This document shows, one piece after another, positions 55,638 to 63,929 of a stretch of DNA of 64,000 nucleotides. Both the position numbers and the translations under genes were made by a program. The notes under the pieces are model-generated. The model was not told where the DNA came from, made no database searches, and saw only the letters and a program-made list of their open reading frames with translations. Source of the DNA: Spirochaetales bacterium (GTDB lineage Bacteria > Spirochaetota > Spirochaetia > DSM-2461); the NCBI GenBank assembly GCA_003247135.1, contig QKAW01000011.1, forward strand, positions 143,621-207,620, given 5' to 3'. Positions within the stretch are counted from its first letter, which is position 1. Each line of letters opens with the position of its first letter.

Positions 55638-56493
55638 ATCTATTGCAGAAAAAATTGAGACTTTAATATTGCAGGATCCTGGAAATAGAGGCATCTCCAA
55701 TTGGGCTATAGATGGAAACTTGCTTCCGGCAGCAGAATCTATTCTAACCGGAAAACATATTGTCATAACTACAGGTTTCTTTATTCTTTCATCAAATATA
55801 ATAGAGACAGATGGGCCTCCAGGTGTAATTGTTCTTGCAAAAGTATTGTCAGAGTCTGGATACAAGGTAACAATTGTTACTGACAATCATGCAAGAGAAA
55901 TAATGCAAATTGGGCTTGATTCAATTAATTGTAAAGCAGAGTTAAAGTGCTTTTCCCCAGATGATAAAATTGAAACTTCAGATATAATTAATTCCGAGAC
56001 AACCCACTTTATTGCATTGGAAAGACCTGGTAAAGCTGATAATGGATACCATCAAAACTTCCGTGGAAAGATTATTAGTGATTTTGTTGCAAATACTGAT
56101 GATATTTTTCTAAAAGCAAGAAGTTTGGGAATAAAAACCATTGGAATTGGTGATGGAGGCAATGAACTTGGTATGGGAAAAGTAAAGCATCTTGTAGATA
56201 AAAATATTGTTCCTTATCGGGATTTTTCCTGTAATATAGAGTCGGATTTTACAATATGCGCCGGAGTAAGTAATTGGGCTGGTTACGGCCTATCTGCCTT
56301 ACTATCATTTATTCAACATAAAAATCTGTTACCCAATTTTGATGAATACAGCAAAATTTTAAATGAAATAGTTAAAGCAGGTGCTGTAGATGGAGTTACT
56401 GGACTTAACTTAGCAACTGTGGATGGTCTTGATAGAAGCTGGGAAGACTCTATATACAAAAGTATGCTACACATTCTAAAGGATTTATTATAA
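55621..56493 (+). CDS. DUF4392 protein (D-glutamate cyclase C-terminal-domain family)
   Basis: 290 residues from the ATG at 55621, preceded by GGAG; a TTG at 55600 is possible but weaker. Patterns of the D-glutamate cyclase domain are NRGISNWAIDGNLLPAA, ETDGPPGVIVLAKVL, ERPGKADNGYHQNFRGK and GIGDGGNELGMGKV. In mammals this domain converts D-glutamate reversibly to 5-oxo-D-proline. Its stop overlaps the pxpB start (TAATG). With PxpABC downstream, it probably makes their substrate or removes surplus D-glutamate. Confidence 0.85.
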   Translation: MNSKYKSIAEKIETLILQDPGNRGISNWAIDGNLLPAAESILTGKHIVITTGFFILSSNIIETDGPPGVIVLAKVLSESGYKVTIVTDNHAREIMQIGLDSINCKAELKCFSPDDKIETSDIINSETTHFIALERPGKADNGYHQNFRGKIISDFVANTDDIFLKARSLGIKTIGIGDGGNELGMGKVKHLVDKNIVPYRDFSCNIESDFTICAGVSNWAGYGLSALLSFIQHKNLLPNFDEYSKILNEIVKAGAVDGVTGLNLATVDGLDRSWEDSIYKSMLHILKDLL

Positions 56494-57137
56494 TGGAAAT
56501 TACAACTGAATCCTATTTTTTAGGGGATAGTACAATTTGCTGGTCTTTTGGGAACACAATTACAAAAGAGTTAAACAAAATAGTTTTATATCTTTACAAA
56601 AGTTTAAAGGAGTCCAATGAATTTAAAAAATATAAAATATTGGATATTGTACCATCCTTTAATGCTTTGGCTATTCATTTCGATTCACTAACAGCTGATC
56701 ACTTTTATTTAAGGGATCTGTTTAACACTTTAATTAATAACTATTTAGATTGTTATACTGATGATGATAAAAAAGGTGAGATTATTAAAATTCTAGTGGA
56801 TTACACCGGCCAGGATCTGGAGCGAGTTGCAGAATTTAGTAATTTGAAAGTAGAAGAAGTGATCGAATTACACACAAAACCCGAATATCAGGTGGCAATG
56901 GTTGGGTTTAAACCTCATTTCCCCTATCTTATAGGCCTTGATCCAAAGCTCGAGACTCCAAGGCTTGAAAGTCCACGAACTTCAATACCTGCCGGCTCTG
57001 TAGCCATTGGAGGAGCACAAACAGGTATTTATCCGGAAATTTCCCCGGGAGGATGGAATTTAATAGGTCAAACAGACCCTTCAGTATTAATAAATATTAA
57101 ACCCGGAGACAAAATTAAATTGGTAAGGAATAATTAA
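56493..57137 (+). CDS. pxpB: 5-oxoprolinase subunit PxpB (KipI family)
   Basis: 214 residues. The family signature GFKPHFPYLIGLDPKLETP, then PRTSIPAGSVAIGGAQTGIYP and SPGGWNLIGQT, is intact. PxpB, PxpA and PxpC together hydrolyse 5-oxoproline to glutamate with ATP. Overlaps DUF4392 by one base and directly precedes pxpA. Confidence 0.93.
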   Translation: MEITTESYFLGDSTICWSFGNTITKELNKIVLYLYKSLKESNEFKKYKILDIVPSFNALAIHFDSLTADHFYLRDLFNTLINNYLDCYTDDDKKGEIIKILVDYTGQDLERVAEFSNLKVEEVIELHTKPEYQVAMVGFKPHFPYLIGLDPKLETPRLESPRTSIPAGSVAIGGAQTGIYPEISPGGWNLIGQTDPSVLINIKPGDKIKLVRNN

Positions 57138-57851
57138 ATGATAGTAAACTGCGACATTGGGGAGAGAGGCGAACATCCTATAGATATAAAATTAATGAAC
57201 TATATAGGTCTGGCAAATATTGCTTGTGGTGGTCATGCCGGAGATAAAAGAAGTGTAGAATTTTTTCTTAATCTTGCTAAAAAGAATTTTATTGCTGTAT
57301 CTGCTCACCTCTCATACCCTGATAGAGAGAATTTTGGAAGAGTATCCATGACTATATCCTATGAAGAACTTGGAAAATCCTTGCAAACCCAGTACTCATT
57401 AATAAATAGTGTAAAAACAGTTAAATTCCACGGAGCTCTTTATAATGATGCTAATAGAGATAAAAATCTGGCTAACTTTTTAGCTGATTGGATGCAAAAG
57501 AATAAAATTATAAAAGTTGTGACTCAGTTTGATTCTGAGTTGGCACTCGCTGCTAAAAACAGGGGAATTATAGTTTTGAATGAGGCATTTGCAGAGAGAA
57601 ACTACACCTACGATGAAGGTTCAAAAAGAGTTGCACTAGTTCCAAGAACTAGAGATTATGCCTCTATAACCAGTATAGATGAGGCCATTAAGCACTCAAA
57701 AAAAATAATAGTTAGTAATCTTGTATCAGCTTATATAGAAAATAGTAATCAAATGATTAAAAAAGATATTTTTATTAAGGCAGATACAATTTGTATCCAT
57801 TCCGAATCAGAAATATCACTTGAGTTGGCAAAAAGATTGTGCGAGTTGTAA
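57138..57851 (+). CDS. pxpA: 5-oxoprolinase subunit PxpA (LamB/YcsF family)
   Basis: 237 residues, slightly shorter than typical (about 250). Signature VNCDIGERGEHPIDIKLM, then NIACGGHAGDKRSV, SAHLSYPDRENFGR, VKFHGALYN and FAERNYTYDEG are present. It is the metal-binding ring-opening component of the 5-oxoprolinase complex. It lies between pxpB and pxpC without spacing. Confidence 0.94.
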   Translation: MIVNCDIGERGEHPIDIKLMNYIGLANIACGGHAGDKRSVEFFLNLAKKNFIAVSAHLSYPDRENFGRVSMTISYEELGKSLQTQYSLINSVKTVKFHGALYNDANRDKNLANFLADWMQKNKIIKVVTQFDSELALAAKNRGIIVLNEAFAERNYTYDEGSKRVALVPRTRDYASITSIDEAIKHSKKIIVSNLVSAYIENSNQMIKKDIFIKADTICIHSESEISLELAKRLCEL

Positions 57852-58688
57852 ATGTTTAAGGTAATCGGACAGGGGATATATAGATTAACAGAGTCTCCAC
57901 AATTTGGTAATCAGGATGTAGGTATAACTCCCGGGGGTGCAATGGATAGATTCTCATTCTATACTGGGAATATTATGCTAAAAAACCCCGAAGATTCCAA
58001 AGCTTATGAAATTATTTATCCCCCGGTTTTTGAAGCTGAATCCGATGGATGCTTTGTTATTACAGGCTCTAAATACTCAGGAAGTTTTCTGGAAAATGAC
58101 TGCTCAAAAATAGAAATTATAAATAACAGGGTTTATCAAATAAAAGTTGGTGATACACTGCATTTTGGTAACAAGATTGATGGCTTCAGAAGCTACTTAT
58201 GTTTTAGTTCAAGTAAAATAAGTATAAAAAACTCAGGTAAGGAACGAGGAAAATTTAGTAACATTGCCCATTGGCATTCAAAAAAAGGAACTATTCGAGT
58301 TGTAAAAGGGCCGGAATACAAGTTTTTAAATGAGCCGAATAATTTTTTTAAAGCTCATTGGGTTATTACAAAAGATACCAGCAATATGGGGATGAGACTT
58401 GAGTCAGACTCTATATTAGAAGTTAATATGGGGAATATGATCTCGGAAGCGGTTTCTGATGGTACTGTTCAGATTACCCCTAAAGGGCCAATAATTCTTT
58501 TAAGACATAGACAGACTGTAGGTGGCTATCCAAGGTGCTTTAATGTAATTCAACCAGATGTGGATCTTTTAGCACAATACATGCCTGGTCAAATTTTACG
58601 CTTTGAATTTATAGAAATGGACGAAGCAATCAGAATTGCTAAAACAATGAACAATGACCTAAACAGGTTAAGAGATAGATTTAGATAA
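57852..58688 (+). CDS. pxpC: 5-oxoprolinase subunit PxpC (KipA family)
   Basis: 278 residues. Patterns of the family: ESPQFGNQDVGITPGGAMD near the N-terminus, GMRLES, SDGTVQITPKGPIILL and RHRQTVGGYPRC. Partner of PxpA and PxpB in ATP-dependent 5-oxoproline hydrolysis. It directly follows pxpA and is 12 bases before the aminotransferase gene. Confidence 0.93.
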   Translation: MFKVIGQGIYRLTESPQFGNQDVGITPGGAMDRFSFYTGNIMLKNPEDSKAYEIIYPPVFEAESDGCFVITGSKYSGSFLENDCSKIEIINNRVYQIKVGDTLHFGNKIDGFRSYLCFSSSKISIKNSGKERGKFSNIAHWHSKKGTIRVVKGPEYKFLNEPNNFFKAHWVITKDTSNMGMRLESDSILEVNMGNMISEAVSDGTVQITPKGPIILLRHRQTVGGYPRCFNVIQPDVDLLAQYMPGQILRFEFIEMDEAIRIAKTMNNDLNRLRDRFR

Positions 58689-58700
58689 AAGGAGCACAAG

Positions 58701-59543
58701 ATGCCGATTTATTACGTTGATGGTGAATTTATAGATTCAGATAAAGCAGTAGTATCTGTAAAAGATATGATAGTTTTAAGAGGTTTTGGTGTATTTGATT
58801 TTTTACGAACATACAACAGAAGACCATTTTATTTAAAAGAGCATATTGAGAGACTAAAAAATTCCGCTGAATATATTGGGCTTGAATTAAATAAAAGTGT
58901 CGATGAGATATGTAAAATAACCCAGGAAACCATTGATAAAAATCCTGAGCTTTCTGAATGCAATATAAGAATTGTTTTCTCCGGAGGAATTAGTCCTGAT
59001 GGAGTAACCCCTGCAGGTAATGGAAAACTTATGGTTATGGTAACTCCAAAGCATGAGAACCCTGAATCCTGGTATGTAAACGGGGCGAAAGTTATTACAA
59101 CAGATGTTGAAAGGTATATTCCGGAATCAAAAAGTACAAACTATCTTAATGCTGTTGTAGCCCAGCAAACTGCAAAAAAACAGGGGGCAATTGAAGCTAT
59201 TTATATAGATAGGGATAATAGGGTTCTTGAAGGCACTACTACAAATTTCTTTGGTATTAAAGATGGAAAAGTTATAACATCCAACAAAGATATGTTACCC
59301 GGTATAACTAGAAGTGTGATCTTAAAATTAATAAAAGAGAAATACACTGTTGAATTAAGGGATATTAAAAGATCTGAAATTAAAGATTTTGATGAAATTT
59401 TTATATCTGCTTCTAATAAAGAGATAATACCGGTTATTGAAGTTAATGATTTAAAGATAGGCAAGGAAAAACCCGGAGTAATAACCCTTGATATAATGCA
59501 GGATTTTGCCGATTATACAAAAAGATACGGAGAAAATAAATAG
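58701..59543 (+). CDS. Class IV aminotransferase, probably D-amino acid transaminase
   Basis: 280 residues. PLP-dependent fold type IV: catalytic Lys in ESKSTNYLNAVVAQ (near residue 150), LEGTTTNFFGI with the cofactor-contacting Glu, and LPGITRSVIL binding the phosphate. The pattern fits D-amino acid transaminase better than branched-chain enzymes, and the neighbouring alanine racemase and D-glutamate cyclase genes strongly favour D-alanine + 2-oxoglutarate to D-glutamate + pyruvate. ADC lyase is an alternative. A good AAAGGAG site precedes the ATG. Confidence 0.82.
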   Translation: MPIYYVDGEFIDSDKAVVSVKDMIVLRGFGVFDFLRTYNRRPFYLKEHIERLKNSAEYIGLELNKSVDEICKITQETIDKNPELSECNIRIVFSGGISPDGVTPAGNGKLMVMVTPKHENPESWYVNGAKVITTDVERYIPESKSTNYLNAVVAQQTAKKQGAIEAIYIDRDNRVLEGTTTNFFGIKDGKVITSNKDMLPGITRSVILKLIKEKYTVELRDIKRSEIKDFDEIFISASNKEIIPVIEVNDLKIGKEKPGVITLDIMQDFADYTKRYGENK

Positions 59544-59544
59544 T

Positions 59545-60675
59545 ATGAGATCCTTAACAAGGGCAGAGATAAACTTGTCTGCTTTACAACATAACTACAG
59601 TGAATTTAAAAGAATAATCAGTCCAAAGACTGAAATAATGGCTGTAGTTAAAGCAGATGGATATGGTCATGGAGCTGTAGAAATATCAAAAGTTGCCCTT
59701 GATTCAGGATGTACTAATTTAGCTGTTGCCAGATTTTCCGAAGTAACGGAGCTAAGAGAAGCAGGTATTAATGCACCCATTCTACTATTTGGATATACAA
59801 CTCCGGATTATGTAGAGTATATGTCAGATAACAACGTAATAGCATCTATCACCTGCCTTGAAAATGCAAAAACTATAAATGATAAATCCCAAAAACTGGG
59901 GAAAAGAGTCAAGGCACATATAAAAGTTGAAACTGGAATGGGTAGATTGGGAGTTAATCAGAGTATTGAGTCTGCAGTTAATGAAATTCTTGAAATATCC
60001 AGGTTAAATGGAATTGAAATTGAGGGGCTTTTTACCCATTTTGCCTGTGCTGATTCTAGGGATAAAACCCATGCAAATTCTCAATTTACTCTGTTTAACG
60101 AAATTTTAGAGAAAGTTGAAAAGCAAGGTTTATGTGTAAAATACAGACACGCAGCCAACAGTGCAGCAACAATCGAGATGCCACACACACACCTTGACTT
60201 GGTTAGACCAGGGATTTCTCAATACGGTCTCTACCCTTCTAATGAAGTTGATAAAAACTTAATTAGCTTAAAACCTGTCATGGAGATAAAATCTGAAATT
60301 ATTCAGATTAGAGATGTTCCAAAGGATTATAAAATTAGCTACGGAAGTACCTACATAACTACTGAACCAACAAAAATTGCAGTTGTTCCAATAGGATACG
60401 CCGATGGTTACCATAGATTACTCTCATCACAAGGAGCTATGATTGTTAATGGTAAGATAGCTCCAGTTGTAGGAAGAGTCTGTATGGATCTCACAATGAT
60501 AGATGTAGGGCATATAGAAAATATTAATGTAGGAGATACTGTTACAGTAATGGGTAGCTCCGGGGGAAAAACAGTTAGTGCCGAGGATATTTCAAATATC
60601 GCTCAAACAATAAATTATGAAGTTGTAACAGGAATTACACCAAGAGTAACTAGAGAGTATTTTTATCAAAAATAG
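59545..60675 (+). CDS. alr: Alanine racemase
   Basis: 376 residues from the ATG at 59545, one base after the transaminase stop; an earlier in-frame ATG at 59506 lies inside it. The PLP Lys is in VVKADGYGHGAVE and the catalytic Tyr region is ISYGSTYITTEPTKIAVV, with VGRVCMDLTMIDV typical of Alr. It makes D-alanine for peptidoglycan and, here, the donor for the D-amino acid transaminase. Confidence 0.95.
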   Translation: MRSLTRAEINLSALQHNYSEFKRIISPKTEIMAVVKADGYGHGAVEISKVALDSGCTNLAVARFSEVTELREAGINAPILLFGYTTPDYVEYMSDNNVIASITCLENAKTINDKSQKLGKRVKAHIKVETGMGRLGVNQSIESAVNEILEISRLNGIEIEGLFTHFACADSRDKTHANSQFTLFNEILEKVEKQGLCVKYRHAANSAATIEMPHTHLDLVRPGISQYGLYPSNEVDKNLISLKPVMEIKSEIIQIRDVPKDYKISYGSTYITTEPTKIAVVPIGYADGYHRLLSSQGAMIVNGKIAPVVGRVCMDLTMIDVGHIENINVGDTVTVMGSSGGKTVSAEDISNIAQTINYEVVTGITPRVTREYFYQK

Positions 60676-60700
60676 ATTATAGTATTAATAGAGGTCGTTT

Positions 60701-62050
60701 ATGAAATTAAAATCTTTAATACTATTTTCAATACTAAGTTTCACTTTATTTTCCCAAGATAGAACTTTACCAATTCCTAAATTAGTTTCCGGTGATAATA
60801 TTAAGCTAAATATACAGCATGGATCAATAAATCTTCCATTTGGTGTTTCAAAAACCATGGGTTTCAATGGCGACTACCTTGGACCAACAATTATGGTAAA
60901 TAAAGATGAATTTTTATCCTTCAAAATTAATAACGATTTAAACGAGGATACTACAGTTCATTGGCACGGATTAAGAGTTCCAGCAGAGTATGATGGAGGC
61001 CCACACCAGATAATTGGAAAAGGCACAGTGTGGGAACCAGAGTTTAAAATTATTCAATCAGCATCTACACTTTGGTATCACCCCCATCTTATGGGTAAAA
61101 CCGGGGAGCATGTTTATAATGGACTGGCTGGTCTTTTTATTATAAACGATGATTACTCAAAATCCCTTAAAATTCCTAAAGATTATGGAGTTAATGATAT
61201 ACCAATAATTCTTCAGGATAGAGATATAGACCGCAATGGTTCTTTTGTATATAGCCCCAATATGCACGATGAAGTTTTTGGATATTTTGGTAATATTATC
61301 CTTGTTAACGGTGCGTTTGAACCTGTCCTTAATATAAATGCAGGAACTTACAGATTCAGAGTTTTAAATGGATCAAATTCATCAATTTTTAGAGTCAGGT
61401 TTTCTAATGATAAAAAATTTACAGTTATTGCAGGGGATGGAGGCTTTCTGCCAAAATCACTTTCTACCAGTGAGATAATAATTTCTCCTGGTGAGAGGTA
61501 TGAAATTCTTACAGATTTTGATACTGATGATGAGTCTTTTTTAATTACCGACATATATGGAGGTTCTTCCTTTAAATCCATGAAAATTGTTACCAGTAAC
61601 CGGGAAGGTGTATTCTATACTCACCCTGAAACTTTTTTAAGTAAACCTGTCGAATATAACCAGAAGAGTAATACAAAGCGTGAATTTCTAATGGAAACCC
61701 AAATGATGGGTCGTTTTACTATTAATGGAAAGGCTATGTCTATGGATAGAGTGGATTTTTCACTTCCAGTAGACAGTACAGAAATCTGGACTATAAAAAA
61801 TATTGGCTTTGGTATGATGCAAGTACCCCACTCTTTTCATGTTCATGATACACAGTTTAGTGTTATCTCAGTGAACGATAAAAAGCCGGGAGCACTGTAT
61901 TCAGGTTTAAAAGACACTATACTTATTATGCCTGGTGACAAAGTTGAAATAGCTGTTAATTTTATTGAGTATTTAGGAAAATATATGTACCATTGCCATT
62001 TTTTGGAGCATGAAGATAGTGGTATGATGGGACAATTTCTTGTTGAGTAA
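60701..62050 (+). CDS. Exported multicopper oxidase (CueO/bilirubin-oxidase-like)
   Basis: 449 residues with a signal peptide (KSLILFSILSFTLFS). The four copper-binding motifs are seen: TVHWHGLRVP, TLWYHPHLMG, PHSFHVHDTQF and MYHCHFLEHEDSGMM, giving the type 1, 2 and 3 centres with a Met as axial ligand. It oxidises Cu(I), Fe(II) or small phenolics with O2. That implies at least occasional oxygen exposure. A ribosome binding site (GAGGT) precedes the ATG; transcription may end in the first copy of the downstream direct repeat. Confidence 0.9.
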   Translation: MKLKSLILFSILSFTLFSQDRTLPIPKLVSGDNIKLNIQHGSINLPFGVSKTMGFNGDYLGPTIMVNKDEFLSFKINNDLNEDTTVHWHGLRVPAEYDGGPHQIIGKGTVWEPEFKIIQSASTLWYHPHLMGKTGEHVYNGLAGLFIINDDYSKSLKIPKDYGVNDIPIILQDRDIDRNGSFVYSPNMHDEVFGYFGNIILVNGAFEPVLNINAGTYRFRVLNGSNSSIFRVRFSNDKKFTVIAGDGGFLPKSLSTSEIIISPGERYEILTDFDTDDESFLITDIYGGSSFKSMKIVTSNREGVFYTHPETFLSKPVEYNQKSNTKREFLMETQMMGRFTINGKAMSMDRVDFSLPVDSTEIWTIKNIGFGMMQVPHSFHVHDTQFSVISVNDKKPGALYSGLKDTILIMPGDKVEIAVNFIEYLGKYMYHCHFLEHEDSGMMGQFLVE

Positions 62051-62056
62051 GTGTTG

Positions 62057-62263
62057 TCCCCATTTTATTTGTGAAAATTCCCTACTCAATTTGAGTGTGT
62101 CACCTTATATATTTATTTCCAAACCGGGTTTATATTCTTTATATAAAGAAAAGTAAATTACTAAAAGTTATTAAATGTAAAAACAGAGAAAAAAAGTTTA
62201 GTTAAAAAAAGTTCTACAGTGTTTAAAAAAGCGGGAGTTTGTAATGGTACAAACTCTTTTTTT
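62057..62263 (+). repeat. Direct repeat copy 1 (about 205 bp)
   Basis: Nearly the same sequence occurs at 63116-63321; a 48-base core (62071-62118) is identical and overall identity is roughly 85-90% by eye, with a one-base gap. It starts six bases after the multicopper oxidase stop and ends with a terminator hairpin and T-run. Confidence 0.9.
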
Positions 62264-62265
62264 TT
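62235..62265 (+). terminator. Rho-independent terminator in repeat copy 1
   Basis: GAGTTTGTA (62235-62243) pairs perfectly with TACAAACTC (62248-62256) over a four-base loop and is followed by nine T (62257-62265). Confidence 0.75.
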
Positions 62266-62272
62266 ATATAAA

Positions 62273-63010
62273 TCATCTAGTTAAATCTATGGAGTGTATT
62301 TGTCCTTTAAATATCATATTTAATTGATTAGCCATACAAGGTATTGAACGGGTATAATCTAACTTATTAATATTTGTATGAGCTGAACCATATATCCCCA
62401 TAATATCCTGGTCCTCCACTTTGCTTAACTCTCTAATAAAATTTTCTACCATTTTATTTTCTCTGTAAACATCATCAAAATTAGAATCATAATAGAAAAT
62501 TCCCTGCCCAATTACATTTTGTGTAATTTTATACTCTTCAGACTCGGTTAAATCCTTGCTTTGTAAATATTTTAAATATCGCTCTCCTGTTGAGTAAAAC
62601 TGATGCCCAATATCAGTTCCATGAAAAATCGTCTCCGGACAGTACTCTTTTATCTTTTTATAAAACTCCAAAACAAAATCATTATGAGTAGCTGTTCCTT
62701 CCCAATCAGAATAAATTTCATTTAATCTGGTATCAGTAGTTTCATTCATCCATAAATTTAAATATTGTGCTGTAAAATATGAGGTTTCAATAAACAGATG
62801 TCTCATACCTTCACTGTAGTGTTTCTGCCAAATATCAAATTCTCTGCTAATGGTTTTCTCAATGCCATGTTTCTCACCATATAGATAAATTTGCCCAGTA
62901 TAAGCTATTTCAATATTCTCGTTATTTTTTGCATAGATTTCATAATCTTTAGTTATGCAGGAAACCATTATCAACATAATAAATGATATTAATAATATGA
63001 TTTTTTTCAT
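62273..63010 (-). CDS. Lipoprotein of the ChaN/EreA/TraB-like superfamily, flanked by direct repeats
   Basis: 245 residues with a lipobox (ISFIMLIMVSC). The body has LYGEKHGIEKT, HLFIETSYFTAQY, FHGTDIGHQFY and MGIYGSAHTN, matching the spaced Glu/His motifs of the haem-binding ChaN, erythromycin-esterase and Tiki-type proteins. The fold call is tentative. It is a single gene between two direct repeats of about 205 bp in the opposite orientation, with AAGGAA before the ATG. Possible roles are haem/iron capture or hydrolysis of a cell-surface substrate. Confidence 0.65.
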   Translation of the reverse strand: MKKIILLISFIMLIMVSCITKDYEIYAKNNENIEIAYTGQIYLYGEKHGIEKTISREFDIWQKHYSEGMRHLFIETSYFTAQYLNLWMNETTDTRLNEIYSDWEGTATHNDFVLEFYKKIKEYCPETIFHGTDIGHQFYSTGERYLKYLQSKDLTESEEYKITQNVIGQGIFYYDSNFDDVYRENKMVENFIRELSKVEDQDIMGIYGSAHTNINKLDYTRSIPCMANQLNMIFKGQIHSIDLTR

Positions 63011-63115
63011 GTATATTCCTTGTTTTTAAATATTTTCCCATCATTTTATTTTATAGGTAAATTATATTCAAGTTTTTTTCATTCTTTAAATGTGAACACT
63101 CTTATAGGAATCTTT

Positions 63116-63321
63116 TCCCCATATAACATGTGAAAATTCCCTACTCAATTTGAGTGTGTCACCTTATATATTTATTTGCAAACTGGGTTTATTATCTTGA
63201 TATAAACAAAAGTAAATTATTAAAAGTTACTAAAAGTAAAAATATAGAAAAAAAGTTTAATTAAAAAAAGGTTTACGATGTTTAAAAAGCGGGAGTTTGT
63301 AATGGTACAAACTCTTTTTTT
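63116..63321 (+). repeat. Direct repeat copy 2 (about 205 bp)
   Basis: Second copy of the repeat at 62057-62263, same orientation, on the other side of the ChaN/EreA-like gene. It also ends in a perfect nine-base hairpin and T-run. Confidence 0.9.
63293..63321 (+). terminator. Rho-independent terminator in repeat copy 2
   Basis: GAGTTTGTA (63293-63301) pairs with TACAAACTC (63306-63314) over a four-base loop, followed by seven T (63315-63321). Confidence 0.7.
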
Positions 63322-63640
63322 GCCCTTATTATAGTCAATCTATCACCTCTTAACAGATATAGAGATATATCATATTGTTCTGTAAATGAAGAAATAAAAA
63401 AAAGCTTTGGTAAGTAAAAAAGTTACTACATCCCCATTTCCGGAATATAGAGTGGATAAAATAAAATCTATTAGAAATTCCCTAAATCTATCTTTGTTGA
63501 ATTTTGCTGAAATTTTTTGGAGTAACTTTAAAAATAGTAGAAGCTAGGTTTTTTGGAAAAATAAATCCCAATAACCTGTTTTAATCATCCTAAAGGTTCT
63601 TGAAGCTGTTTTCCTTTTATTGAGAGTCATAATATTTTTG
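63322..63640. other. Gene-poor stretch with possible coding remnants
   Basis: No complete gene is seen. The plus strand translates into two short, plausibly coding pieces broken by a stop and a frame change (about 63325-63417 and 63419-63546, the second containing TTSPFPEYRVDKIKSIRN). They may be the remains of a decayed gene, but no family was recognised. Confidence 0.25.
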
Positions 63641-63655
63641 TATCTAAAACATAAT

Positions 63656-63772
63656 CGCCCCAGGTAATCCCCTCCGGGGAAGAACAGAACACGGGTTATC
63701 GTCAGCAGGCTGTATGTTTCGTTTCGCTTCGCTCCACCCGATAACCAGTATTGCTGTTCACCTGGCAAGGCG
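63656..63772. repeat. GC-rich imperfect inverted repeat, attC-like fold
   Basis: Four paired segments nest: CGCC 63656-63659 with GGCG 63769-63772; CCAGGT 63660-63665 with ACCTGG 63760-63765; GAACAG 63682-63687 with CTGTTC 63754-63759; GGTTATCG 63694-63701 with CGATAACC 63739-63746. A small CCCC/GGGG hairpin (63669-63679) bulges from the left arm. It is clearly more GC-rich than its surroundings. The length and fold recall integron attC sites, but the consensus RYYYAAC and GTTRRRY boxes are not clean. Confidence 0.6.
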
Positions 63773-63860
63773 GTAACTGTTAGTTTAAACCATCCTTTAT
63801 ACGCCAAAAAACAGCTTTTAACAGCTCATTATCGTAAAAACAACCTCGTACCTCGGGAGG

Positions 63861-63929
63861 CCACTGAAAAAGGTTGCGATTTTTAAATAATAATTGTCGC
63901 AACCTTTTTTATTTATAATTTTTAGTGGA
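63861..63929. repeat. Nested inverted repeat with strong bidirectional terminator hairpin
   Basis: AAAAAGGTTGCGA (63867-63879) pairs perfectly with TCGCAACCTTTTT (63897-63909) over a 17-base loop. Outside this, CCACTGAAAAA on the left is matched by TTTTTAGTGG on the right with one base missing. T-runs follow on both strands. This may be a terminator or a small transposon-end relic. Confidence 0.6.

Noticed and set aside
63656..63772. Calling the GC-rich element a definite integron attC site
   Set aside because: The fold is suggestive, but the RYYYAAC and GTTRRRY core boxes are not properly present and no integrase is in the window.
63544..63807. Minus-strand open frame of 87 codons
   Set aside because: It runs through the GC-rich inverted repeat; the frame is better explained by the palindromic structure than by a protein, and no ribosome site is seen.
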